DNA of 64,000 bases from Anadara kagoshimensis (GCA_021292105.1 CM037867.1:15390928-15454927); one strand, 5' to 3'; shown: positions 1-14,600, counted from the first letter of the stretch. The notes: generated from the letters alone by a model not told the origin. Translations and numbers: made by a program.

Positions 1-86
1 CGAGTACATGTATCTACATTAAAATCTTCTTCCATTTTGATTTTTATGTTTCTTTCTTGAGTATATACACTTTTCTTTCTTTTAAG

Positions 87-2089
87 GTTTGTTGGCAGAT
101 AAAACAACTAATGACGCTTCACTAGTTTTCCAAAAGACAGACAGTTTTACTATTTCTCCTGACACTCTACCGGATTATCAGATGGTCCTTCAAGAGGGAG
201 TGCGATTTGGTGTTGTGAGTATTCAAGGTTCTAAAACAAGGATTCCAAGAGCCTCGCAAAAGTGATTCTATCACACCACTTCTTTTATCCAGGATCTGAC
301 CAATATGTATTGAGTTTTATAAACGATGTTCTAAATGTTTTATTTCCATTTGTGTTTGTTTGCATTTTAAAATATTAGACTTGATTGATTTTGCAAAACA
401 CAATCACACCATTAACTTCTGAAGAAATGTGTTTATCAGTGTTAAAGGTTGCCTAAAATTATGTGTTCGATTAAGTTTATATAGTTACATTAGTGCTACT
501 TCTGGGTATTAAAACCGGTCTGTTGTATTGTCCTTATTGTTACCTTTCTTAGGCAATCCGAAGATTGTTAGTTCTGATTCCTCTTAATCTATATAGATGG
601 CAACTTCAGTTAAACTTAAGGTAATTAGAATGTTTAAATTTCTAATAATAGAAAATATTTTACAGAAGTGTATTCCAATATTTAACTTCTGGACAACTAA
701 CCTCTTGCTAAGATTTATTGTGCCATACGAAATAATATATTTGTTCTGATTTGTTAATATTTCGATACAGTCTTCTCCACCGCCAGGCAGAACCAGGAAT
801 AGATTAAACGTACTGCTGTTTTTGTTACATCCAAAAAGCCGAGGAACATTGCGACTCCGGAGCAGAAACCCGTTAGACTTACCACGTATAGATCCGAGGT
901 TATTATCCAACAGGGATGACGTCATGGACTTAGTTGTAGGTAGGGCGCCTTAATTAACTAAATTACATATTATACCAGTGTTAACTTTACAGCACTAGGT
1001 GGTTGTTTCGGAATACAATTCCTGTTCAGTAGTGCTTGGACCCATAATTTTGAAAACAAACATTGTTCAAGGGGTTTACCTTTAATTAAATATTCATTTA
1101 GGATCAGTGAATTTATGTATATTGAACACTGGTGTTTATATCCTCTGTAACATAAGATTGATGCATTGTTTATGTATTAACGTGGCCTTATGTCCCACCA
1201 GGGACGAAGAGGATAGGTAGGAACTGCAAATCCCAACACTACCCATGTCTTTGGTGGATCTTCCTATATGAATACCACTAATAAAAACCAAACGGACAGG
1301 TCAATGTTGTTTACCTATACATAATATTACAAAAACAATGTTTGTTACATTATAGGTATCAGACGACTACAAAGTATCATTGCAGCAGCTCCATCACTCA
1401 GAGAAGTTAATGCACAGTTTGAACCTGAACCATTGGCTAATTGTTCTCACCTTCCAATTAATTCCAATCAGTACTGGACATGTTATGTACGGTTTAAGAC
1501 AACTTTGCCTGGTCACCCGGTAGGAACTTGCAGAATGGGGAATGTACGTGACCCGACTACAGTCGTTGGCCCTGATTTGAGGTAAAGAGAAATTGTACAA
1601 AGTCTGTGCTTTTCATTCCATTCTTTTTGTGGTGGCATGTTTCTGATTACATTGATAAAATTCAAATAAACAAACTTAAATGACATTTTGGTTCGCACAC
1701 ATGTTCTCTGGTTTAAAATCTTTAACATTTGCTCCTTATATTAGATTTCACGAATCTTGAACTGTATTTAAGTACTGCTACTATTTTCCTTATCGTAAAC
1801 ATTTTTGAAACCCCATGAAACAATATATTTATTTATAACTTCTTTATCATAGATTACAATGTTTACTTTAGTATGTCAATTTGCCAAATCTCATCCTTTG
1901 ATTTTCATTTTAAAATGTTTTTTTTTCCTATACAGGGTTAAGGGAATACGTAACATCCGGGTAGCTGATGCATCAATAATGCCGGAAGTAGCAGGTCTAA
2001 CATACGCTACAGCAATAATGATTGGAGAGAAAGCTTCTGATTTAATCAAAGATGCAGATAGATTGTCTTCCAGGAAAAATAAATATTAG
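87..2089 (+). CDS. GMC-family FAD oxidoreductase (choline/glucose dehydrogenase-like), 3' four exons only
   Basis: C-terminal part of a glucose-methanol-choline oxidoreductase; the FAD-binding N-terminal half lies upstream of the window. Exons: 87-214, 771-939, 1356-1581, 1936-2089, all with AG acceptors and GT donors; intron phases 0, 1, 2 keep one frame to the TAG at 2087. Exon 771-939 encodes the start of the GMC C-terminal domain ([17 protein letters not shown]). Exon 1356-1581 carries the active-site histidine in [10 protein letters not shown]. The last exon has [12 protein letters not shown] and ends with [11 protein letters not shown]. Intron phases match the corresponding exons of the GMC gene at 36420-55166, so the two are paralogues. 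Odd point: where family members have His or Asn at the second catalytic position (the N of GNTNAP-like motifs), this protein reads GLTYAT, with Leu there. Family assignment is firm; substrate is unknown. Confidence 0.9.
965..1085 (-). repeat. Dispersed hammerhead-bearing repeat, copy A
   Basis: Within the second visible intron of the first GMC gene. It shares a long block with copies at about 2575-2750 and 41605-41775, recognisable by ACATATTATACCAG near one end and by GGAATACAATTCC in the middle. The sense orientation, judged from the ribozyme, is the minus strand. Confidence 0.8.
991..1036 (-). ncRNA. Degenerate hammerhead ribozyme (copy A)
   Basis: On the minus strand stem I (AGCACTA with TAGTGCT) and stem II (GGAAT, loop TGT, ATTCC) are perfect and GAAA is present. 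The first core box reads CTGAACA instead of CTGATGA, and the stem III/cleavage segment reads CAACCACC instead of CGGTCGTC, which destroys the cleavage triplet. It is predicted to be inactive. Confidence 0.75.
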
Positions 2090-2574
2090 GAAGACTGTAT
2101 GTCATCATTTAACCTAATTTATGTGTCCATTTGATATTTCACATTCGGTTAATATAATGGTAGATGCCATTTTGATGCCTGTATCCACGACAGTACTATT
2201 GAATTTAAACACGGTTTATTTTCTTTGAATTGTGTGCCGCTGCATAATTTTCGAACCGATACTAAAAGGACTGTCTTGATCCTATTAAAATAATTACTTC
2301 CATAGAAAAAATTGTAATTGTCTTGATTAAATAGCACAGCGTATATTTATAAGTGTAAATCCCTTATGCTACTTTTGCACGTTACGTCATTTTGTGCATT
2401 TTTGCACATTGAACATAAAGATTTACTCAGGCTTGCCAAATAAGATTTCGTTCGATCAGAAGAGGGCAAAATGTTTGACATGTATAGATCTACATTGGAC
2501 AATTAACGTATCGCCGGTCATGCATTTTATTGTCCGACACTGGTCGCCATCACGGTACCAAAGCAGCGTCATGA

Positions 2575-2750
2575 CAATCACATATTATACCAGTCTTAAT
2601 TTTACAGCACTAGACGTTTCGGACTACAATTCCTCATCAGTGTGCTGGGACCAAAACTATGAAAACAAAACTTTTTTCCAAGATGTTGAAAAGAAACCCA
2701 AAGGACCAAAATACAAATATATAGGTTATTAAAATCAGCTAAGGAAACAC
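2575..2750 (-). repeat. Dispersed hammerhead-bearing repeat, copy B
   Basis: Same family as 965-1085 and 41605-41775. It shares ACATATTATACCAG, the ribozyme block and the downstream AACCCAAAGGACCAAAATA segment. It lies just downstream of the first GMC gene. Confidence 0.8.
2606..2646 (-). ncRNA. Degenerate hammerhead ribozyme (copy B)
   Basis: On the minus strand the core box CTGATGA, the GAAA box and the GTC cleavage triplet are kept. Four bases of stem III/loop are missing, so GAAAC runs straight into GTC. Stem I has lost one base and stem II has one A-G mismatch. It is predicted to be inactive. Confidence 0.75.
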
Positions 2751-3081
2751 GTATACCTTAGTTTTTTAGCACTAATGACGTACTAGTGTCAGTGACGTCA
2801 TTAAATGGCACAATTCAGGCCGAGTTTTCAATTCATGTCTTTGTCGGAACATTGTGAGTGTGGCCGGCGATCCTTCAATTATTTGGTTCCTTATCGGGAA
2901 TACAATGGAAGCGCCAGTCAGTATTGGCCAGTTAGATTAATATTACTTTAGTTTTTCTGTGTTGGCTGTCGTTTATTACATGGGTTCTTTCCTTCTACAA
3001 AGGTTGACAAGGCTTTGGGGTATCAAAGACAGTACTAAAAGAATCCCCTACACTACTACTCTGTATCAATCAGACTTATTC

Positions 3082-3139
3082 ATGTCATGTGCTACTTTTG
3101 AATATATTATTTCATAAAAATTCAAAAGTAACATGACAT
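3082..3139. repeat. Foldback hairpin repeat
   Basis: Inverted arms, TACTTTTGAA against TTCAAAAGTA and ATGTCATG against CATGACAT, flank a short AT-rich loop. Related hairpins occur at 44593-44641 and 44761-44811, so this is a small dispersed foldback family. Confidence 0.7.
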
Positions 3140-3958
3140 TCATGTAACGTCCCTTCATATAGCAAAGCGTGTGTTGTATAAGGTTTTTTATATATAATTA
3201 TCCTATAGTAACAATGACCTAAGATCATCATAAATAAAAATGGTTAATGACACAACCTAGCACGCTAGTATACACTTGTATTGGGTATTGTTGCAATTCA
3301 TGTGGAGGTGCACAGTAAATATGGGTATTGGTGCAAAAATTCTAACCTCATTATCATGACCAACACAAGTAAACATGACACATTCTTGTATGACGATTTA
3401 CGTTTGTACCAAGTTTATTAAAATCCATATAAGAATGTAGGAGATACACAGTAAACATAAGTACCACTACAAAATTCAAAGATTTTCGAAACTTTCATTA
3501 CTTGAACCTTATGACCTTCGTAACTAAAGATGGTTCATGGCATATCCTTGAATGCTGGTTTATATTTTTACAAAGTTTCATTAAAACCCATGTAGAAATG
3601 AAGGAAATACAGAACAGACATGGAAGACTGCAATAATTCTAAGATTAATTCTTGTGGCCTTAACATTTGACCTATATAACTAATCTAAAATTGACGACTG
3701 GGTTCACACACTGTCAATTCTACATTTCTGATTATGGATTATCACATTCTCACATACTGGTTTACTTTGCACCAAAGTTCGTTAAAATCTATTTAGAAAT
3801 ATTGGATTATACTTCATTGCTGGGCCAACAGGTATAAAAATACTTCACCCAACAGCAGTAAAAATATACTGCAATGAAGAATATATAGATGTCAGGTCTC
3901 TGATTCATATTCCTTTCAAAAAGAAACTAATTTTTTATGTGGTTGATAAGGGATACTT

Positions 3959-3965
<7 letters not shown>

Positions 3966-4008
<43 letters not shown>
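3966..4008. repeat. (AT)n microsatellite
   Basis: An uninterrupted run of alternating TA. Confidence 0.95.
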
Positions 4009-4010
<2 letters not shown>

Positions 4011-4089
4011 GATGGTTGATGAGGGACACTTGTAAAATAAGTGGGATAGTTACAACCCTCCAAAGTACTAATCCATCATCTAACTTCAG

Positions 4090-4230
4090 GAGTCGAGTTG
4101 AGTAATGGTATCTAACATCCTAGTAAAGAATATTTCACTTATATGGCACCGTCACCAGGTTTAAGCAAAGAAGCAGAAGTTACCCACTTTCAAGTCTTGC
4201 CCAGGGATACTTATGGAGCAAGCACACTAC
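4090..4230 (-). repeat. SINE fragment (3' half)
   Basis: Read on the minus strand, this matches the 3' half of the SINEs at 35466 and 45162: the GAGTTGAGTAATGG tail, the AAGAATATTTCACTTATAT block, and an ACCCACTTTCAAGTCTTG block. The tRNA-like head is absent. Confidence 0.65.
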
Positions 4231-5617
4231 CGAGCTATCACAACGGTACCCAAAGTAAGGAGATATTATCTATAACCAGTGGTCTCAATGCCTCATGTGT
4301 TGTTTTGTATTCTTTGTTGCTTCGGTTATTGACACTAAAATGTTTTCCAGGAGAAATGGTTTTATTCCTTTGTAAACAGATAAAGCATACAATATGGACA
4401 CTTATTACACATTGTTTTATTGTTGTTCAGTTACACAACACATATATACAATACAAAAACATGTCACTGTGAAAATATTGCATATTTCAATTTCTGAAAA
4501 ATAGATTAAATTTGATGAGAGAACACCTGTTATGTCCTGTTGTTGTTAATGACATCTGCTACTAATGCTTTATTTAGATACATTTTGTATCAAAATAGAA
4601 ATTAAGAAAAAAGTCTGGTACCAGTTTGAACAAGATTATATCATATAATTTTTTTTATAGAAATTACAGTTTTAATTCAGATTGTAGTGTCTTAAGAGTT
4701 TTAAGGAAATTGCTTAAATTGAATGAAAGTAAATGATTGACCTATAATGGCTAATAAACTGTGTGATTTAGGTAAGACCGCATATTTCATTGCCATAAAC
4801 GCCTAGTATTACTATCATCTATCAACTTTATATGGCCTCTAAATTACGCAATGGAGATATCTGTTTGAATATTCAAAAAGACAAACAGGCAGATCAAACT
4901 TGCCGCACTATATACAGACATACAATATGTTTATGTTGTGTAAATATTTAATACAGTATGTAATCTTCATTCATTTGTTCTGGACATCTTGAAAATGTAG
5001 AAATTAATTCTTACATTGAGGAGGAAATGCACACTGTTTAATAATGCATGTTTTAATACATTACACGTCTTATTATTATATAACAAGGTGTTTTTACATT
5101 ACAGGAAAAAACTATAACACTACAAACTGGTTATTACATAACTTGGAATTTATTACATAACCCTGCGTAACAATGCAACATCATATTTCTTGCTGCGTCT
5201 GTTTATATAAATAATACATGTACATTCAAATACAAAATCTTTGATCAATTAACACCCTTAACTCATCTGTATCACAAACAAACACACCACCTAAGCTTAA
5301 ATCATGATCATCTCTTCACTAACTTTCTCTTTAACTAACATTTGAAAACATGTTTGTTGCTTTTCTTTTTGTCAAAAATAATGGATTGATAATTGTCTGA
5401 CCCAAGTTACAGAAGGTAGCATCCCAACTGTATGCATCATTCAAATACTGACAACGATCATCAATGGTTTAAATTTTTCCTTCAATTTTCAAATTGTATA
5501 TTCTAACACACTCAAGTCTGAACTATGAGGATGAATAGATGATGAAGTGCATGCAATGTTCATAATTATTTTTAAAATGTCTTTCCTATTTTTATAAGTT
5601 ATAATTTCATGATGAGA

Positions 5618-8600
5618 TTAGTAGTACGAGTTAGCTGTCTGTACGGCCAGACTTAAAAATATCTGTAATGCTATAACACCCACACAAGTTGTAAATAATG
5701 CTTTGGCTAATAACAGCGGCCATGATCCAAGTCCAACAGCATGGATTAAAATCCTGAAAACACAACAAATAATAAGCTTAAACAATATAACAAGTCAGGT
5801 CTCACAACAAGAATTAAGATTCTGAAACTAATGTCCTTGAAAACCCCTCAAGATAAAAGACCAGGCCATGGTTTCACAATCATTCCTTAGCTAAGATTTT
5901 CCTTAAATTTAATCTTGCAAAATTTCAAATCTTTATAATTTTGTTAATTTTTGAGATATTCAGGAATTTAAGATGTCATTTTTAAGATCACCTCTAGATG
6001 AAATCTTTTGCATTTAGAATTGACAAAAATATTCATCAGTAGTCCCAAAAAGAGATTATCAAAACTTGCTAAATTTAAGAAATAGCTAAGGAATGATTGT
6101 GAAACCGGGGTCTGCACCTCATTTAAAATGCCTCTCAACTATTTGCTTCAATGCATATTGTTTGAAGTCCAAAATCAATTTGATCTTAGCTCTTTACATG
6201 CCTCCAGAAAAAAATGTGCAGTTGCGGTTTCATAAAAGTTTTATTTAACATCTGTGTGAAAATTCTTGAATATAAAAATACTTGCAATTACTTAGAAAAA
6301 TATCAAAGCTTTAAGATACTAGTAGTTTGGCTTGTTAGTTGTAATGTAGTTGAATGTTACATCTACATTTTCAATTATTTCAGTTACATCTACATTTTCA
6401 GTTATTTGCGGTGAGAGCAAGTTCATTCATTTTTAAGAATTAATCTAGGAACAAGTTTGTGTAGACATAAAATTTGCTAGTTTGTTTTATAGTATGCCTT
6501 GCACTACCACATACTTGGTGGAAATAAGGTGCTAGCTCACAGATTCAGTATGCTCCAGATTAATCTAACACTCCCCCAGTCACATTTTACTTACTTTGGG
6601 TGAACAAGTCAATATTTTGTCCTCCCAATGACGAGTGCCAGGCCTGGAAGCAGTAACTTTAATTTTAGTCTTATGAGTGACCAAGCCAGATGTTGAACCC
6701 ATGACCATTAGCTCTTGAAAATAAATAATGGCCTGGGAGTTTTCAACCATTTCATGAAGTCTGGTAGTAAAGATTAAATTTAATGTAAATATATAGTATA
6801 CTCACTCAACTATGACTGGTCTATAACAATTTAGAGCTAACAAAGTCATAACTATTGGAAAGAATGATTTCTGTAAGTCACTTCTACTTCGTAACCATAC
6901 CAACATAGCTGTTATAATATGATGTAACTATAACAAAAATATAAAAGATATAGCAATTATACCAGCTGTAACAGTGAAAAACACATAGATAAACAGAATC
7001 AGATGTCTAGTCTACATGTAGACTTTAGCTATAAATCGGCTTGAACATATTAAAATGCCAATGACATCAAGAAAGTAAAAATATCTCCTTATGCAGTTGA
7101 TGTGATGGAAGCTGTAATTATCCATTACAAAGATTGAAAGAACAACTAGATGGTAACAAATGCTACCAGACATTTTATAAAGATTGCCCTATAACTTAAC
7201 ACTGAACACATATGCAGACACCTTGGAATGACAATTTGTGCAAGCAAGTAAAAAGTATTTTATGTCACAACATTTTCTTAGCTTACACATTTTAATTAAG
7301 GGAGTGCTTTGCTCAGAATGGTTTTAATTTGCAAACGACTACTAATTCTTTGTTTTTATTCATACTTGTGGGCCATCCAAGGCCCACTATGTTATAAACG
7401 ATTGTGCCTTAGCTAGCTAATAGATCCTATTAGTTTTAAAGAATTCAAAATTACTTTTTAAGATACTTAAGAAATCTGTGTATTTTTTAAGGGTCAACCA
7501 TCAAATTACAGAAATTTCCAATGGTGTTTATTATCTACTTACTAAGTTAATATTAGATTCAAAGCTCATCTGTATATACTTCCAATCAAACTCTACACCT
7601 CTAGCACCTAACCATAATGGTAAACATCTACAAAATAAAATAATAGTGAATCAAAGTACTGAAAGTACTGAAACAAGTCACACTCTCTTTAGAATGGTAA
7701 ACATCTGTGAAAAACATGTAATAAGAATAATCTGTCTGTAAATTAAGTCTATCAAAAGAACATTTAATCAAAACTATTACAAATTTAAACAAGAGAAATA
7801 TACTCAGGAAAACATTTCAACTAAAATCCTAGTAAATATCAATTTTAATTTATTTTCAATTTTATGTAAAAAATATTTATTTTAACTCCTGAGTGCTTGA
7901 CTCAAACATGTGTATACAGTTACCTGGTCATAAGAAGTTCTGCTGTTGCCCAGCCAAGACCAGCCACCATAAACTTGAGTTGTCCTTTACCAGCTATCTT
8001 TGACATCACTAAATGAATTCCTACCAAATCTGCTAAATCTACTGTTGATTTCATCAATTCCTGTGTAATAATCACACATAATCATGATAATTATATGTCT
8101 ACATATGGTACATTACTAAAAGAATCATATCATATTTGCTAAACCTGACTTAAATTGTAATCTCAAGACGCTAACACAGTGGTCAGAATTTGAAATTTTA
8201 ACAAAGGATTATTTAACAAAAGATCAACTGTTAGTGCACACTTATCATGACATAAATTACAGTGAGCTAGTAACATTAAGTACACTTGCCCACAATGTTG
8301 CAGATGAAAATCCAGCCCACTTAGCCACTGTACTACGTGATCAATAACCCTTAACGTTTATGCAGAACGTTTTGGAAAACGTTAATATCACAAATTCCCG
8401 GAATAATGTTATTTTTACAGGAAATGTCATTCTATGCAATTCCATATCCATTGGAAATAAATGTTTCGCACAAATGTGGTACAATCGGTGAACCCCATTA
8501 TACTGGTACCAAGTCAACATCAAGAAAAAGTTCATTCTCACTTAATGTCATACTGCAGTGAGATGTCTTTGATTAAGTGACTGAGTGGTCTTGGTGTTAA

Positions 8601-11600
8601 CCAGCAATATTGCAGACAAGTAAATCTACTATTAACACTTAATGTCATCTAGAGTCAAAGTCAAAGTCATAGGTGTAGGATGCAGAAATCAGCAGCGAGG
8701 AAGCTGAAACTGACTAATAGACATGCCTACTGTATATGGATTAATAAAGAATAAGACAGCAGCTGTAAGTTACATGTGATTTATATTTCAAGATGAAAGT
8801 AGTACAAACTATGAAAAATATGATTTTAAATATGATATTATGCTTGATAAAGCCAACAATAATAATGTTTTTTTTACTTCCTCGATTTACATTTATTAAA
8901 AAAAAATTAACTTGAAAATCTGTGGATATAAAGTTGTATGAATTAAATAGTATGTTAAGTATGTTTGATTGCAAATGTCTTTACATTTTTATACCACTGC
9001 TGGTGGAGTGTTCGCTCCGTAAGTGGCAGTTTGTGGTTTCAAACCCCAACAGGGTCTGACCCAAGATTTGAGAGTGGGAAGTGACTATTCTTTGGCCAAG
9101 CATTCTGCACTATGAAATGAAATTCACAGTTTTTTTGGATGGAAACTTAAAATAAACAAGGCCCAATGTCACAGTATGCGTATAATAACCTTGCTGTATA
9201 ATGAAATCAGTGCACGGAACAGACAAAATTTCAGCACCTTTGCCTATAGCTGGAGACATCTCGAAATAAGCTTAATATTCTTGACTTGGACATTAAACAC
9301 CATTACAAACTCCCTAAATTTTTACACTAACAGGGATTACTTGACTTGACCATTCCTGTTTACATCAAAATCTATACAGACAGGAAAAATGTGACCCTGA
9401 CCTTTAAACCAATGACATTTTACACAGTAAAGTCTAGATAATTATCTAACTTACCCCCATCACATCAAGACCTCCTGTTGAAACCTCCGTGGCTGGGAAG
9501 AATGTTGCCAATATCAACATTTTACATAACTGGGTAAATAAATAGGCCCCTCCTGCCTGTACACATTTCCAAAAAGCACTGTATTCTGCCCTGAAAATCA
9601 AGGTTTTAAACATTTTTAAGTTACTAAATGATGACATGATATTACAACAAGTGACTTAACTGAAGCCTAACTTTTGTTTGTTTTATTGCTTTCTGACATT
9701 ATCAATGTTGCCATCTATATCAATCTTCAGTAGTTAAGATAAGGTAGTAGAATTCAAATGAAGTTCTTCTTGAATCCCTTTGCTTTTCACAAACTTGAAA
9801 GGGTGTACAGGCCTTACAGCTGAACCCTTTCTTTAGAGGGTAAAGGACTAAAGGCCCTTTAAGCAAAAATACAATTTTTGGTACATTAAAACATGGATAT
9901 ACAACATATTTGAAAATAGAGGTCATTTACCTGTCTGACCTCTATAATGACCTTGAATTGGGGGTCAGAGGTCATAAGGGTCAAACAACTATTTTCAGTT
10001 GTTTCCTGTGTATTTATGCATTTTTACTGATTTTTTGGAGATTTTAGAATTAGATGTGTAACATTATTTTTCAATTATAATAATAGCAGGTGTATTGAAA
10101 ATAAGAAATATTTTGATCAAATATTGATCTCAAGGGATTTTTACTGGATTTCTTAAATGAGAAGTTAAAAAGAATGTTCCATGGCTACATAATATTTTAG
10201 TCGTTTATTAAATACAACACATCTCTATTGGAATTTGAGTTAGAAATGTGAAATTGATATTGTAGATCAATTATTTGAAATCCTTTCATTTGCATCATTT
10301 AATGAGAAAACTGGTCAACTAATGCCAGTTAGAGAAAGGAAACAGACACTAATTTTCTAGACTTTCTGTTGCAAAATATACTTTTGTTATTGCAGAATAT
10401 GGGAAGTCTTATGTTATTTAGAGTACTTTTATTATCGTTACACTTGTCTGCCTTTTGATTGAATTTGTTTGTCATTTTACCATAATAAAATTGATTTCTG
10501 CAACGGTTAAAGATAAAGTCATTCCTAGTAAATTGTTTGTCAAAATTTTGCTAAAGAATCTGCAGAATGCCTCGTTATCTGTACTAAATCTCCTTGTTTT
10601 AGATTTTAGACATCATTTTGAGCAAACACAGCATCTATACCCTTAAGTAGGTATTTTTGAAAGTGGGGACAAATACATGTACTGATGTTTTGGATTATTC
10701 TAAATACTAATGAAATGTAAGTCAGGATGTAATAAAGATTGGGGGAAGAATGTTGTTTTGCTTGATTCTATAAAAATCAATATATTATGAACACCTGCAG
10801 AGGAAGTGTCAAAATGAAATCGACAGGCTGTCAATTTCAATCTTAAAAGTGCACAATTATTTTATCAGTACACAAATAAAAAGACAGAAATAAGTAAAAT
10901 AATGTATAATATCTGTAACAAAACAGTAATGGTTAAATTGATTTTTATGATATATATCTGTCCAATCTGACAGAATTATCTCCCTTGGTAAAATTTACAA
11001 GTTTGTTGTTTTAAATTTGAAAGTTTGACCCCAGTTCATACATTAACCACCCTAAATATTTGCACAAAAATTTTCTACATACATTCTTTTGATCTGAGCC
11101 TTAATTATGTTGGTTAAAGCTTGAACCCATATTAAATTTTTGAAAAGATATGAAAAAAGACGATTTTACAGAAATTGTATGCTTAATCCAAATCAAAAAA
11201 GGTATTGTAAGACAAATAATGTTTAAAAAATGTTTCCCTTACAATGCTGAGTAACTTTTATTAATTGTTTTAAATTGAATGGTGGCAAAATATGGGAAAA
11301 AACACAGATAGATTTTGAGCTATAATTCGTCTGTAGTGCTGCTAAAACAACATTGTATATAAATGTATTTTGAATATTTATTTTTGCAATAATTTATATA
11401 GAAATCATATATAAGCAATATTCTGAGAAAACGTTATGGTTTTATTTGCAATAAAATGACACACCACATGTCAAAGAAAGATCTTTTGATTAAATCTGAC
11501 AAAATTCATGATGAAGTATCTCCTTTGGTTTGATACAAAATCCAGATTATGTCATCCAGATTTTGTCAAATTCCTCAGTGTGTTTTAATTTTGAATTGTG

Positions 11601-14600
11601 ACTTTATTTTGTTGCCTCTTGATGCAATTCTACAGGATATTTTGCTGGTCAATGACATTTATATTGACAAAAATATATCATACGTTTAATTCTTTATTAA
11701 CCAAAAGTATACACTTATAGGTTTAACTTTACGACAAAATCAATTGTATGGCGGCATAATGATATAAGTGTGTGACAATAAATATAATACTAACATTAAA
11801 CACAATGCAATATATATGTAATGTAATGCGGCGGTGGATGGACAAAACAATATGTAATAATATTAACATCTTTTAGTTGCTGTGGCTAGATATAAGCCTA
11901 GATTACGTAATAACTTAATATTCTGTACACTTAATAACTGTACTAATTTATAACTAGAAGGTTTAGACCAATAATATTTTTTTATATGAGCTGATCTGAG
12001 ATCTGAGTAGAACGGACAAACAAGTATGAAATGAAATTCGTCCTCTACTTCTTGTAAAGTACATTTGGTACACAACCTCTGATCACGTGGTGTGTTGTTA
12101 TAACGTCCTATTTCTACTGAAAGCCGATGTGCAGAACATCTATACCTAGTTAATAATAGCCTGAATTTCTTAGGTACCATTTTGTTAAATAATAGTGCAG
12201 ACAGAAATTGTCTGTTAAATGTCTATATATATAACATTTCGAAGATTCCTGTAAAAAACTATAATTTTCCTGCAAAAATGCATCTTTAAGTCTACAAAAA
12301 ACCTCTGATATAAAACTATTATTAGGCACAGCCTGATTGTTCCATATATATAACATACCAATGGAAGCTAGTATATTCCTTACATAAGTAGCCCAATTTT
12401 GGGATGTATTACAACAAGAAAATAATTCCTTATACAATTCTTTCAGAATACAATTATCCGTGTTTAACAAATGTACCCAGTATTTTATAACAGAAATCTT
12501 ATGTCTTATACTCAAAGGGAGTCGACCAGACTCATTGTAAACCATACAGTTGGTTGTTTTACAATTAACACCCAATACCTGTTTTAAGTACCTTAAATGC
12601 AACTTTTCTAAATCTTTAACATTACTGTAACCCCATAGTTCACTACAATAACTTATAACTGGTAATATATAACAGTCAAATAAATAAAATTCCGTTTCAA
12701 CATTTAAACACATACCTTTGGATGATTTCTTAAGACAGAACAATGCCTTATTACCCTGAGTATACAAATGTTTTAGCGTTACACTGAATTTCCCATTATA
12801 ATTAAACAATAAACCTAGATAATTGAAGCTTTCCACGACTTCAATTTCTTGATTCTGAAAATAAAATTTCTCATTAGTTTTCAGATTGCCCCTTTTTCGA
12901 AACACCATAATTTTAGTCTTTTGAATATTAACACACAAGTTCCAATCTGAACAATAACCAGACAGACAATCAATCTGACGCTGAAGCCTCTCAATGGACT
13001 CGGAAAAAATAACCGTGTCGTCAGCATACAATAGCAGAAATAGTTGCAAGGGTCCATACGTAGTCCTTTGATTTTTTTTTCAAAATCTCAAAAGCTAAAT
13101 CAACAACCATTTCTTTTTAGAAGGTAATTTTTAAAGACCAAATGAAAGCTCTGGTAAAAACTGGAAAATTGTGAGAAATATTACATCCATTTAATAAAAC
13201 TTGATTTCGGGTATATTTTTAGTATCAGATATATTTGTACATCATTATAGTCAGACCACATTTTCAGTGAGTAAAAAACATGCTCTGAATGGGTTGTGTG
13301 ATTCAAACATATATCTTACTTGATATACCCCTATAACTTCAATAGACTTGACATTTTACATGCCTTATAAGAACATATTTTTTCAAATTTTGAATATTTT
13401 TAGCATATATTCATAAGTTTTTTGCCTTTTAATTTATATGAATAAATTTTAATAAACTTTTTCCATAAAAGTTTGTTGAGAAATAAATACTTGTTCATTT
13501 GCAGTCTTGTTTTACAGGTAAGTATTTAAATTCAAAATACTATTTTTCTATCTAGTACATGGTTGAATTTTGAATATTCACTGTAGTTTTTGGAAGTTAA
13601 AAATTAGCGATTCAAAGGTAGCTGTTGTCCCTCTGATATATTGATATGGCATATTCGACAGCTTCATACTTGCAAGTCATTCAGAACTGATTTCTGATTG
13701 GCTTACGAGTATTCACGCGATACAGGTTTATACAGGTGGTTTTTTTTCTAAACAGTATACATCACAGACTAGCCAATTATACTTGTTAATGAATGAACAG
13801 TTAAAACAGCACAAAGCCACAAACATCAAAATAAAAAATAAAATCAATTTATTACATTTGTTTGGCCTAGAGCGCCACAATTTTTTAATTTAATGTTTTT
13901 AAATTACAAAACCCCAAAAGCTCATCTAACTTTATCATTCTAACAAAGCAAGAATTTTTGTCTCAAAAGATAAATTTATTGACGAGAAAGCATTTTACTA
14001 TGTAATACACAGCATCTGTATTCCGATGCATGTCTGATAAAAACTGGTTTATTTGATTTTTAGACTAAATATAAAAAATGTAACCAAATTTTTTTAAACA
14101 CATATTATAGCAGATCTACATATAGCATTAATGAAATCGACAGGTCATAGAATTAAAATTAAATTAAATTAAATTCTTGAAATTAAAAGTAGCTGCCAGC
14201 AATTCTCAAAGCTTTACTGGCCGCAGACACCGTAACCAGGGACACTTGGGTTAAAGGGTTAAAATCAGGTCTGGGATCTGCCCGAAATGGGGGATCGCCC
14301 GATCGGGGGACAATCAAAGGGAAGTAATTCTTGTGGGTGTACACGCGAGTACACAGAAGAGTTCCGATGATTGCGAGAAATACTACCTTATGTAAACATC
14401 CGGTAGATTGTACATACTCGCAGTTGTCAATAAAGCTTTGTAAATCCGACAGGCAACAGGTAATAATGATAGACATATCAGCAGTGTTTTCCAATGATGT
14501 CATGAAAGATGCAATAAATGAAGAACAATTGAATGAAGATTTTTAATTAAACACAAATTGATTGTTAATTCAAATCTATAAATTTACTCAATTGAAAAAA

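Larger units (their letters stand above)
2090..5617. other. Intergenic stretch between GMC gene and TMEM147 3' end
   Basis: No coding exon was recognised. It holds hammerhead repeat copy B (about 2575-2750), a foldback hairpin (3082-3139), an (AT)n microsatellite (3966-4008) and a SINE fragment near 4090-4230. The part next to 5617 is the likely 3' UTR of TMEM147 on the minus strand. Confidence 0.6.
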
